From Skeletonema tropicum (lineage: Eukaryota; Bacillariophyta; Thalassiosirophyceae; Thalassiosirales; Thalassiosiraceae): a stretch of DNA of 64,000 nt. Under the pieces are notes generated by a model. That model saw only the letters and a program-made list of their open reading frames with translations, did not search any database and was not told the DNA's origin. The position numbers and the translations under genes were made by a program. Shown here in pieces: positions 51,614-62,100 of this stretch (its first letter is position 1; every line of letters starts with the position of its first letter). The stretch spans positions 2,914,001 to 2,978,000 of the forward strand of contig CM074129.1 of NCBI GenBank assembly GCA_037178625.1, given 5' to 3'.

Positions 51614-54041
51614 ATGAACGTTTCACGTGTTCTATCCACAGCCGCCAAACGCGCTACCCAATGCAATTGCCGCCTCCTCCTCCAAAATATCTCAGCGAGG
51701 ATATGCCATTGCAGCCACCCAACAAGCTGCTCAAAATCAACAACAATCACAGCAGAGTGATTCTCATCTTCGTGTAGGTGGACTCATCGCTGCAGCGGCT
51801 GCTGCTTCTGCGTTGACTGTATCATCGAATAATAATAATAATGAGAAGGCAGATTGTTGTGGCATTGCTGGTGTTGTTGGAGGTTCTTCAGATGCACGGT
51901 GAGTAATGACAAATGTAATGTTATTGACTGTTTTAGTTTATATGCGTATACTTGGTTTGTTATGTCTTGTGTCATGAAAATTGGACGTCTACTTCGAACA
52001 ATGTCTGTTTGTACTACCTACACAAGTTGTTCAGTCTCTTCACCCAACACTACTATATACTAATTGTTACATCACTCTCCATTTTTTGCTGTCAGTGAAT
52101 TTCTTCTTGAAGGCCTTACCATCTTAAAGAATCGTGGATATGACAGTGCCGGAATTGCAACCATGGCTCCTGGCTCAGCTGAGGGACTTGTAGTAACAAA
52201 ATATGCATCTGTCGGTGAAAATGCAGATGGTCTCGAACTTGTCAGAGAACAGTCGAAACGGAACAAAGGTCACAGTATTGGTATTGCGCACACTCGCTGG
52301 GCGACTCATGGAGGTAAAACTGATGAGAATGCCCATCCTCACGTGGACAGCTCGGGTAAAATTGCTCTTGTGCACAATGGTACACTGAACAATGCCAATG
52401 AACTCCGTCGTGAGCTTCAATCTAGGGGACACAAGTTTACTAGTCAGACTGATACAGAAGTGATTGCCAAACTCATTGGTGAAATCTACGAAAGAGATGG
52501 ATGTTCCGTAAAGGAGGCTACCGAAAAAGCCATGGCCAGCTGCGATGGAACATGGGGATTGGGAATTATGTGCACTGATGCTCCTGATGAACTTGTCGTC
52601 GCATGCAATGGTTCGCCTCTTGTCATTGGGATTGGCGCTGATCGTATGTTTATTGCATCTGAGACTTCTGCATTCAACAGATACACAAAGAACTTTATCA
52701 GCATGAAGGATGGAGAGATTGGTGTGTTGCATGCAGATGGAACAACATTGGATTTGGGAAGGATGCAAGGTTGCACCTGAGCAGGAGATCAAATTGAGTC
52801 CTGCTCCTTACTCTCATTGGACTTTGAAAGAGTGAGTCTTTTATTCTTTTGTTACAATCGTCATTACTTTACTTGTCCAATGAAAGCTTTCTAATTCTGA
52901 GTATTTCTTTGTGTTGCAATATTATGATAGGTGTTACGAACAGCCTGAAGCAATTGGCCGAGCACTTGGTTTCGGTGGACGCCTCATGGCAGACAAAATT
53001 ACCCTCGGAGGTTTAGAAAAGATGTCTAACAAACTTGCTGGAATCGATTTCCTCACCCTTTGTGCATGTGGTACTAGTCTCAATGCCAGCCGCTACGCAG
53101 AGAAGCTAATGAAGCACCTCGGAAGTTTTGATGTTGTCCATTCAATGGATGCAGCTGAAATTGAGCCAAGTGATTTCCCTAATGACTCTTCTACAGCGGC
53201 TAAGAGTGCATTCTTGGTGGTGTCACAAAGTGGTGAAACGAAAGATGTAGCACGTGTCGTAAGTGCGGCTCAGGAGAAGGATGTGAGCGTCATCAGTGTC
53301 GTTAATGCTGTTGGTTCGTTGATTGCACGTATGACAAAGCTGGGTGTCTATTGTAATGCTGGCCGCGAAAACGCAGTCGCGTCGACGAAGGCATTTACCA
53401 CTCAAGTGACAGTATTGTCCCTGATTGCGTTGTGGTTCCGTGAGTTGAAAGATCGCATGAACGGCACCAGCGTTGCTAGCGCGGAAGGAGACAATTTGAG
53501 AGAGGCTCTAATGAGGTTACCGATTTGCTTTGGAATGGCGTTGAAGACTCGTGACCAGTGCAAGCAGATTGCTGAACGCTTGAATGGAAAGGATCATTGC
53601 TTCGTGCTCGGTAAGGGATACGGTGAACCAGTTGCTATGGAGGGAGCTCTCAAGATCAAAGAAATGTGCTACTTGCATGCCGAAGGATACAGTGGCGGAG
53701 CGTTGAAGCATGGACCTTTTGCTCTGATTGAAAGCGACGAAAATGGAAAGAAGGGGGCAACTCCAATCATTATGCTCATCTTTGACGATGACCACTCCCA
53801 TCACATGCGCACTGCGGCAGAAGAGGTCAAGGCACGTGGTGCAGATGTTATCATTATTACTGACAAGAAATCGTTAGCAGAAGGATTGGACGAAAATCCA
53901 CTTGTCATTCCCTCAAACGGACCTTTGACCGCTCTTGGAGCCGTCTTGCCGATACAACTTCTGGCCTTTGAACTCGCCATGTTGCGTGGGATCAACCCTG
54001 ACACTCCTCGTAACCTTGCCAAGGCAGTTACTGTTGACTAA
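51614..54041 (+). CDS. GFPT: Glutamine-fructose-6-phosphate aminotransferase (GFAT), two apparent frame breaks
   Basis: Exons about 51614-51898, 52096-52831 and 52931-54041; introns 51899-52095 and 52832-52930. The glutaminase domain starts at CGIAGVVGG and continues into exon 2 ([36 protein letters not shown]). The SIS isomerase domains follow in exon 3 ([50 protein letters not shown], ending LAKAVTVD). It makes glucosamine-6-phosphate, the entry to UDP-GlcNAc and chitin. Two oddities: the only plausible ATG (51614, [16 protein letters not shown]) is one base out of frame with the domain, and near 52769 one extra base separates GRMQ from [20 protein letters not shown]. Sequence error, a disabled allele or unusual decoding could explain both. 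An extension of some 75 residues precedes the catalytic Cys. Confidence 0.85.
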
Positions 54042-55043
54042 GGTTGATTATTAAGGGCGGGTTCAATAGAGACTAGTAGGCTATGACACTGACACAGTCA
54101 CAGTTCAAAATGGAGAATTACATAACATAGAAAAGGATGTTTGGAGCACAAATACTTAATATATAGTTTTGAAGGCTCTTGCTAAAGTTGCAGAAAAGAG
54201 GTCATTTTTTGTTAGTTAATACGATACTACTGTTCGAGCTTCGTTGCTCTCACGGTTCCCGTGTTCTCACACCAGAGCAGTAGTTATTTGATTCGCATGA
54301 ACGCACGGAACCTGCTCTCTCTATTCTCTCTACTAGAGAGAGAGAGGCTAAGTGAGTAGAGAATGTTGAACGAACCCTTTTGTTACATACAGTACATAGG
54401 GCTCAGTAGAGGGAAGGCGATTCTCATCCTCCAGAGAACCTGAGAACTTTGAAGGAGGAGGGAACGAATCTTTGGAGTAGGGAACGCAACTCGAACCTTC
54501 ATGCAGGTTCGGGACAGGCCTTTCTGACCAGCCCCTTAAGCCTCACACGATCGGTATACGGCATGCAGGCTTTGTGTGCAGTTTAGGCCAGGCAGCTGAG
54601 ATGATTACTTCATGGAATCCAGGCGATGCGGGATCACTCGGAGGTCGGGGTAGAAGAAGCAGCTGCTCGTGGGCAATAGTCAGTAGGTACCAGGCATTTG
54701 GCTGAGCTTCTCTGGTGTCAACTTACGGTACTCATACGTAGGAAATAAATACAAACTAAATTTACCTTTCTTGCACATGATTGCGCCAGATGGATGCAAG
54801 ACGCAGACTCCTTGATTTATTGAGCAAGAGGCGGCTCCTTGAACTTGTGTTGCTCGAGCATGAAGCACGCACCAAAGTGGAACTTTCCAACCCAACCCAA
54901 CAAGGAGTCATCCGATTAATCGATTATTTCCACTCTACTTAACAATTTCACCGCTGCTTGGCCATAATTCTTCTTCTTCTGAATTCTACTTGCACATAAA
55001 TCTAGAGCACAACCCTCTGCAAGAAGTTACCTCGATTGAAACA
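54042..55043. other. Spacer between GFAT and the HSF gene
   Basis: It holds an imperfect inverted repeat (GTTCGAGCTTCGTT at about 54232-54245 against 54483-54496, 12 of 14 matching) and a CTCTCT/AGAGAG hairpin near 54320-54345. No gene is supported. Confidence 0.45.
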
Positions 55044-56370
55044 ATGGACTACAAAGGCAACGCTACTCGCCCCCGACGATCCAAGAAGATCAACTCTGTA
55101 TCTTCTCCTGTCGATGCAAACAGATTCGTCGTCAAACATAACTATCACGATCACTCGCATGACACATCTGCCTTCGTGGCCGAAAATGAATCGGGCAAGC
55201 GCAAAGGTCCAAGAGGAGGCGTAACAGTGCCTTTTCCGACCAAATTGCATCTTATGCTCTCTAAAGTTGAAGAGGAAGGATTGGGCCACATCGTATCTTG
55301 GTAAGTTGTAGTTGCAGCGCGACACTTCCACCCACACAGTTACTGCTGTCATGATACAGTCTATGATGTGCAGTATTTGATGTTTATATTTCATGTTAAT
55401 AAAGCATATACTCACTGGATACTGGATATGTTTAATTTCTTGCAATAGGCAACCTCACGGACGGTGCTTTCTTGTCCACAAGCCCAAAGAGTTTGTCGAT
55501 GAAATCATGCCGACCTTCTTCCGCCAGTCCAAGCTCACATCCTTCCAGCGCCAGCTAAACTTGTACGGCTTCTCTCGCATCACTGCGGGTCGCGACCGTG
55601 GAGGATACTACCACGAGCTTTTCCTTCGCAATAAATTGTTCCTGTGCCAAAGTATGACCAGAATCCGTATCAAAGGAACTGGTATCAAGGGCAAAGCAAA
55701 TCCTGCAAGCGAGCCCAACTTCTACTCCATGCCACCGATTGTACCTGAACCTGAAGATCAGGAGGAATATCGTCATCTGGAAGAAGAGCTCGAGGCCGCC
55801 ATGGAAGAGGAAAACAAACGCACGATGAAGTCTTCGACGCAAAGTTCAAAGCGCAACAGTAAGAGTAACAGTTCCAAGCGTCGGACCAGTCTTGTTTCAA
55901 AGAGCATGGTACCAGTGAAAGCTTTCAGCATGCAAGCTCCATTGGTATCACCAGAAAGTGCAGTGAAACCACCCCTGGAACACAATAATGTCTCTACGGT
56001 GATTAGCACGCAACGTCGTCTGAGCCAGACTCAAACTTATGATCATCTCAATCCATCTTTCATGGCTCCACCATTGCAGCCCGGAGATAATGTCATGTTC
56101 GAGGGTCAACACTTTCATTACATGGATTCCTTGGTGACTCCAGCCGAAGCGTTTTCTCAACCATTTTCTTTGAAGCCCAGATCAAGCTCAATTGTATCTC
56201 TTCCGTTGGAACAGGCACTTCACGAGCCAATCCTTACCCCTTCGTCTTCATCATCATCGTTGAATGAGTTCTTCCAGCAAAATGAACCATCTATTGATTT
56301 CAATCTAGCTACAGTATTTCAAGAAAAGGACGCAGAAATAATTGGTGACAGATTTCTCATGTCAGCATAA
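55044..56370 (+). CDS. Heat shock factor (HSF)-type transcription factor
   Basis: Exons 55044-55300 and 55449-56370 (148-nt intron GTAAGT...AATAG) give 392 aa. I chose the ATG at 55044; upstream in-frame codons are non-ATG. The HSF DNA-binding domain occupies about residues 62-155 and is split by the intron inside its invariant Trp codon: VPFPTKLHLML, VSWQPHGRCFLVH, FFRQSKLTSFQRQLNLYGF (recognition helix), and YYHELFLRNK. A basic PRRSKK near the N-terminus may be a nuclear signal. A short acidic coil (EEYRHLEEELEAAMEEENKR) follows, but no long HR-A/B trimerisation region. HSFs are known to be greatly expanded in diatoms, so the target genes cannot be guessed. Confidence 0.92.
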
Positions 56371-56851
56371 GTAGTAGGCTGGGGATTGGGCTAAGCTATA
56401 TGTACCGAAAGGAGCTCTACGAGTAACTCTGAGTCAAGATATTCGAGAAGGGTTATTGTTCAAGTTAGGGAAGACAAAAGGAGCTCCAGTTTTCTTCACT
56501 CTAAGCATAGGATATATCTATTAACATTCACGTTACGATAGTACTTGCAAGCCTCTATTATTTTATTTCGTTGAGTAATTCCTGAGTCTTAGCTTCCGAA
56601 GAGAGAGGTTACTTCCTCAGTATGAGATCAAACCTGCAGAGCGGTTGTTTAGAGGGAAGGAGAGATAGAAGGCTGATAGAAGGGCTATTGTAGAGGCTAG
56701 GGAAGGTCAGACCAGAATGCCGCGCACCACGCCCGCCACACGCCACAATCAAAGCAAGCACATTCACCTCATCTCAGGCCAATGGTAGCATTAACATCAA
56801 CTGGCCGTGACGACGCATAACAACCTCACAAGATTATCCTCATCAAGTAAT
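56371..56851. other. Spacer between HSF and RPA12 genes
   Basis: Contains the HSF 3' end and the promoter of the next gene; no gene seen. Confidence 0.45.
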
Positions 56852-57208
56852 ATGTGGCCATTTTGTCCAAATTGTCATAACACCCTCGCAGTAGATGCCT
56901 CTGGCACCGTCCGATGCTCGATCTGCAACCACACCACAAACCTGTCAACCTACTCAGCCTCGGAACTTCCATCCCGTACCACCACATCTGCTGATAGACC
57001 TATGCCGCTGTGGGCAAAATCAGACGAGGAACAAGCTGCATTAAGAAATTTAAGTGAGCCCAAGAGAATGGTAGTAGAAGAACCGTGCATAAAGTGTGAC
57101 GCTAAAGAAGTTGGCTTTTATACCGTGCAATTAAGAAGTGTCGATGAGGGGCAAACTGTGTTTTATGAGTGTCCTAAGTGCAACTATACTTGGTCTGTCA
57201 ATAACTAA
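56852..57208 (+). CDS. RPA12: DNA-directed RNA polymerase I subunit RPA12 (zinc ribbon)
   Basis: 118 aa from ATG 56852; the frame upstream has only non-ATG starts. The N-terminal zinc ribbon is CPNC...CSIC (residues 5-28). The C-terminal TFIIS-type ribbon is CIKC...CPKC with the acidic hairpin in RSVDEGQTVFYECPKC. The EGQTVFY wording and the short tail ending VNN separate it from the Pol II (RPB9) and Pol III (RPC11) relatives. Length (about 120 aa) is normal. In the Pol I complex it supports rRNA transcript cleavage and termination in the nucleolus. Confidence 0.92.
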   Translation: MWPFCPNCHNTLAVDASGTVRCSICNHTTNLSTYSASELPSRTTTSADRPMPLWAKSDEEQAALRNLSEPKRMVVEEPCIKCDAKEVGFYTVQLRSVDEGQTVFYECPKCNYTWSVNN

Positions 57209-58259
57209 TTCAAGAGTGATTGATATCGTGCTATGTATACTACTATGACTAGAAAGAATAGAGGAAAAATTTGAGTGGCTTTGATTGACACGCAACAATC
57301 GACGAAACTTCGGATAGGAAAAGCATCACAAATTTTTTACTGTACCAAGAGCTCTAATACATCTCATGATTGTCATAAGACCGTTAGAGAGGGCAGAATT
57401 TGATGCACATGTTGGTGGCTTCTACACCACCGTGTAGATAGACTTTCTCATTGTGTGTGAGTGTATGATGTGTACCCAGAACAATGTAACATTATAATCA
57501 ATAGATATTCATGATGGGAAGTAAGCTCACAGGAGCGTCATCCATAACTGTTTAAACGTATCTCGCTGAATTTCTTTATGCGCTCCACATCCTTTGATAA
57601 ACTTCTCTTGTCACATGTGCAATCAACTTTTCAACGTTTCAATTGAAGTAGAAAGCTCAAGTGAACTTGCACTTGAGCTCTACTCATCTTTTTGTTATAC
57701 CAGATTCTACACAGTGGAACTGCTCTGTCCATACTTGTGTATACAATAGCATAAATGCTTGTTTCAACCAGTGTATGGTTTATAGTGATATCAATTTTCG
57801 ACTGAAGGTGATGCCAAGCACTGGTACCTTCCTCTGTAGTTCCAGCCCTTACATCCCTATAAAATATTTTGTGAGTTCATCTAGCACGAACCGTTGCCAA
57901 TTCAATGCCAAGCATCAAGCAATAACAAGACTCTGAGATATTATTACAATTATTATGTAATGACAACTCAGCTGCGCTGTCTGTGTGTTTATTTTTTCAA
58001 GTCGGTCCAACAACCTATGTAACAACTGTATCGTAACAACTGTATCGTAACAACTACATTTATATCAATCATGTTTATATATGTAACAACTGGCATGAAG
58101 TTTCTTATTATGAGACAGATCCAAAAACGACAAAGATCGGGCGAAAAAATCGAGAAGGGAAAAGCGGACATGGCATTTCCAAATTTTTACGCGCTGCCGT
58201 TGCAGTACTTACAATAGAGAGCCAGTGACTGTTGCCTCGTTGCAGAGAAGATAACAACC
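57209..58259. other. Long spacer upstream of Rab GDI
   Basis: AT-rich, with a short tandem repeat at 58019-58056 and no supported gene. The open frame at 57661-57936 has no recognisable product. Confidence 0.45.
58019..58056. repeat. Tandem 14-mer GTAACAACTGTATC, about 2.7 copies
   Basis: Two perfect copies (58019-58032, 58033-58046) and a partial third. GTAACAACTG occurs once more near 58082. Confidence 0.85.
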
Positions 58260-59949
58260 ATGGCAGAAGAGCAAGAGGAGAAGGTGAGGAGGCATAATAA
58301 TGTCCCAGCGCGGCAAAATCGGTCCTCTTATCATATCTAAGCATGAGATAGGATAGTCACCGATCGAGGCTGGTCGGATTTTTTTTTCATTGTGATCGTA
58401 AATTGAAAAGCAATGCGGCCTATTTAGTCATGATAATCTTAAAAACAATGCGACCCAATTAGCTCCGGAGAGAAGTGACCCAATATATGGAGGAGACATC
58501 GACGGTTGCTTTATTTTGTCAATTTCGATCTTGACATGTGCTTAGCTGTCCTCTCACAGCATCTTGACTTTATTTTCTATACAGACATTTGATTGGCTCC
58601 CCGAGGGCATGAAATCCCTCGCTGATGGTGAATATGACGCCATCGTCATGGGAACTGGTCTCAAGGAGTGTGTCATCTCCGGACTTCTCAGTGTCCAAGG
58701 AATGCGCGTCCTTCACATGGACAGAAATGACTATTACGGAGCTGATTGTGCATCCCTCAACTTGACAAACCTCTACAAAAAATTCAATGCGGGCGCCCCT
58801 CCTGATAACATTGGCTCTAACCGTGATTTTAACGTCGATCTTATCCCGAAATTTATCATGGCATGTGGAAACTTGACGAAAATGTTGCTTCACACCAAGG
58901 TAACAAAATATCTGGAGTTCAAGTCCATCGAGGGATCGTTTGTGTACAATGGGGGGAAAGTTCTCAAAGTCCCAGCTACTCCCGAAGAAGCATTGAAATC
59001 CCCTCTCATGGGATTGTTCGAAAAGCGTCGTTTCCGCAACTTCCTCCTTTATGTGGATGCTTATGATGAGACAAAGCCTGAAACACACAAGGGCAGGGAT
59101 CTTACGGTGATGACGATGAAGGAGCTCTACGAAGAGTTTGGACTTGTCCCCGCAACTCACCAATTCATTTCTCATGCTATGTGCTTGCAGATAGATGAGA
59201 CTCATATGAATCAGCCAGCTTTGCCCACTGTGAAGGAACTTCAGACTTACTGCTATTCATTGTCGAGGTATGGTACTAGTCCCTACATCTACCCTGTCTA
59301 CGGTTTGGGCGGACTTCCTGAGGGATTCTCCCGTCTATGTGCTATCCATGGAGGAACTTTTATGCTTAACCGTGATGTTGATGAGATCCAATACAACGAA
59401 AAGGGTGAAGCGATTGGAGTCAGGAGTGGAAATGAGATGGCAAGGGCTAAATTCGTCGTAGGTGATCCTTCCTATTTCCCCAAGGAGAAGGTTAGGGCTA
59501 CCGGTCAAATTGTTCGATGCATCTGTTTTTTGAATCACCCAATTCCAAACTGCGGAGATTTGGAGAGTGCCCAAATTATCATTCCTGGGCCTCAGGTGGG
59601 CCGAAAGAATGATATCTTTGTGTGTTCTCTTTCCAACTCGCACCAGGTAACTTCACAGGGTATTTACGTCGCCATTGTGTCAACTAAGATGGAAGGTTCC
59701 AATCCTGATAAGGAAGTTGTTCCTGGATTGGCACTTCTTGGACATATCATGCAGCGGTTCACCACAGTTGCCACCACCTACGAGCCTGTCGGAGATGGAA
59801 ATAGTGACAAAGCCTACATTTCATCTAGCTTTGATGCATCTTCTCACTTCGAAGGTGACGTTGCAGATCTCCTCAGCTTGTACAAACGCATTACTGGAAA
59901 GGACCTTGATATGAATATCAATGCTGACAGTGTCGAGGCAGATTATTAA
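58260..59949 (+). CDS. GDI1: Rab GDP dissociation inhibitor (GDI)
   Basis: A 24-nt first exon at 58260-58283 (MAEEQEEK, then GTGAGG) joins, in phase 0 across a 301-nt intron ending TATACAG, to 58585-59949, giving 462 aa. The second exon starts TFDWLPEGMKSLADGEYDAI and has the GDI/REP landmarks: the dinucleotide-like loop VMGTGLKECVISGLLS, MDRNDYYGADCASL, YVHP-like YIYPVYGLGGLPEGFSRL, and a final ITGKDLDMNI. GDI extracts prenylated GDP-bound Rab proteins from membranes and recycles them in the cytosol. A start at the internal Met of GMKSLADGEYD would leave an odd upstream acceptor unexplained, so the two-exon model is preferred. Length is close to the usual 445-450. Confidence 0.88.
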
Positions 59950-60089
59950 GTTGAGAAGATTGGATAAATCCAACCAAGCTTTTACTGTGGTGTCGCTTGT
60001 GTAGCTTGACTGAAGGGTAGATTTTTCTTTTATTAATTCGATATCAACTTGCTTGTTTTTACATTAGTGCCATTATGTCCTCGCTTAAT

Positions 60090-61595
60090 TCACCGAGAGC
60101 GGTCGACCACTCTTGAGGCCAAATGCACCAATGAGTCCCTAAACGGGCTTGGTTCCAATGCCTTAACCACCGACTCCATCGCCATTTCAGCGTGAACTGC
60201 AGCCAGTTCCTTAGTCCTTCGTACCCCGTCTGCTTCTTGAATACATCGCAGAGCCAAATCTATATCACCAGCTTCCTTAAACTTTCGAGCCATCGCTGGT
60301 ATCAGCACATCTCCGTGGCTCTCTGCTGCGAATAAAACAGGTGCTGTCGACAAACCAGCGTTCAAATCAGCAAGTGCAGGCTTGCCTAAACTTGCAGCGC
60401 TACCTTCAAAATCTAGAGCGTCATCAATTAGTTGAAATGCCACGCCCACATGCTTTCCATAACGATAAGCAGCATCAACAACTTCCGGCGTGGCATGTTT
60501 TAACAATGCGGCACTTTTACATGAATTCGCCATCAGACTGGCTGTCTTGTAGAAATTCTTTCTCAAATATCCCTCCATATCTGCTACACCTGTACGGCTA
60601 TCTTTGATCTGAAGGACTTCACCACGAACCAAATGTTCAATGGTAGTACTCATACATTCTACGACATCAACATTGCGCAGTCGTGCTAGGTATATCGAGG
60701 CACGCGCGAGTAGATAATCTCCTGCCAAGATGGCCATTTTGTTCCCGAATGCGCGATGAGCAGCTGGTTGTCCACGGCGAGTGTCAGCATCGTCAATGAC
60801 ATCATCATGAAATAAAGAAGCGGTATGAATCATTTCCGTAATTTCAGCTAAGCGGCGCTGTGATTTGAGAGTACGACTGAGATGAGGTGTACTTGTTTCC
60901 AAATGATGATTGATTTGCATCATGGCTCGAGAGAGAAGCATAACCATCACAGGACGAACTTGTTTCCCTTTCCCTTTGCCATCTTCAGTATTGAAGAAGT
61001 ATCTTGCAGCACTATTGAGAACTGGGTGATCAGTACCGACCAAATCATTTCCAATTGTGGCACTGATATCATTTACATCAGGGTGTGATAAGAAGAAAGG
61101 ATCATTGACCCGAGGATCCAGAGGTGCCACACCCTCCGGTAATTTTGCTCCAATTCTTTCTCCATTCATAGAACCCAGCGATACAGATTCAAGAAACCAC
61201 TCATCCAAAGGATCAGGCTTATTGATTGGGGCATCTACGTCATCTGATACATCGCTCAGATGTTGTTCAAGATCTACTGCTCGCGAGTGACCATTGAGCC
61301 CATTTAGTTGTGTTTCCGAATTTGTTCGTTCTTCGTCCCAAAACGGCGAGTCTTTTTTGGATGCCTGCTCTAAGAGCGATGACTTAATCGATGATTTGAT
61401 GGCATCTATTGGTAGAGCAGAAGAATAAGTACGCGAGGTTAATGCTAATGCGCTGCTATTTTGGTACGCCGCTGCTAATCTGTTGAGATTCGTCGATCTG
61501 TTCACATTTTGTAAATTATTAGGTTGTATGGAGGTCATACATCTCAAGAATCTGGTTCGCTGCTGGCAGCTGCTCCAAAGTAAAGATGCTGTCAT
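60090..61595 (-). CDS. Long-chain trans-polyprenyl diphosphate synthase (solanesyl-type), mitochondrial
   Basis: 501 aa, single exon. The first ~65 residues are basic and hydroxylated with no early acidic residues (MTASLLWSSCQQRTRFLRCM), a likely mitochondrial presequence. A low-complexity linker reaches about residue 165. The synthase domain then has GKGKQVRPVMVMLLS, the first Asp-rich motif HDDVIDDADTRRG, HRAFGNKMAILAGDYLLARA, and the second Asp-rich motif LIDDALDFEG. Such enzymes build the all-trans side chain of ubiquinone (COQ1 role) or plastoquinone. The small residues before the first Asp motif fit a long product, but chain length cannot be read. It shares a 505-bp spacer with ispE, which is on the same strand. 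Confidence 0.9.
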   Translation of the reverse strand: MTASLLWSSCQQRTRFLRCMTSIQPNNLQNVNRSTNLNRLAAAYQNSSALALTSRTYSSALPIDAIKSSIKSSLLEQASKKDSPFWDEERTNSETQLNGLNGHSRAVDLEQHLSDVSDDVDAPINKPDPLDEWFLESVSLGSMNGERIGAKLPEGVAPLDPRVNDPFFLSHPDVNDISATIGNDLVGTDHPVLNSAARYFFNTEDGKGKGKQVRPVMVMLLSRAMMQINHHLETSTPHLSRTLKSQRRLAEITEMIHTASLFHDDVIDDADTRRGQPAAHRAFGNKMAILAGDYLLARASIYLARLRNVDVVECMSTTIEHLVRGEVLQIKDSRTGVADMEGYLRKNFYKTASLMANSCKSAALLKHATPEVVDAAYRYGKHVGVAFQLIDDALDFEGSAASLGKPALADLNAGLSTAPVLFAAESHGDVLIPAMARKFKEAGDIDLALRCIQEADGVRRTKELAAVHAEMAMESVVKALEPSPFRDSLVHLASRVVDRSR

Positions 61596-62100
61596 ATTTT
61601 GTTCTCAACGAAAAGCTGGAACTTTCAGTTGAGATGAATATATCTACCCTGTTCCAAGCCCCGATCGAGACCACCACAGGAATGTTTGTTGTGTTCAAAA
61701 GCGCAATTTAAACTCAGAAGAATGACTCAATGTGCTGATTTCGAATAAGACCAGCTCGACAATATCAAGGATAGCTTTATGGGGTCGCAGCCTGCAGTAC
61801 TTCCAACCCTCTTTGTTGCTCTTCGTCCACGTCCACGTTCTCTTCGTCTTTGGTCGGCGGCTTGCCGCTTGCGGGTGGAAATGCTGGCGACCGACTTCGC
61901 AACTTCTGTGGCGTGGTGAGTCACAAAGGGGGACTCAAAGGGTCGAGTCCCGAGTCTCCACGGACAGGCTGCTGGGCGACTCAACTCAAGCAAGCGCAAG
62001 AACACGCTGTCTCCTGCACTACGCCACGACCTTTTACTTCGCTCTATTGACGCTATATAATAAGTAATCTGACAGCTGCACAAACGTGTAATACTTATAT
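61596..62100. other. Spacer between ispE and the polyprenyl synthase
   Basis: Same-strand spacer holding the synthase promoter and the ispE 3' end. Open frames on both strands are unsupported. Confidence 0.45.
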
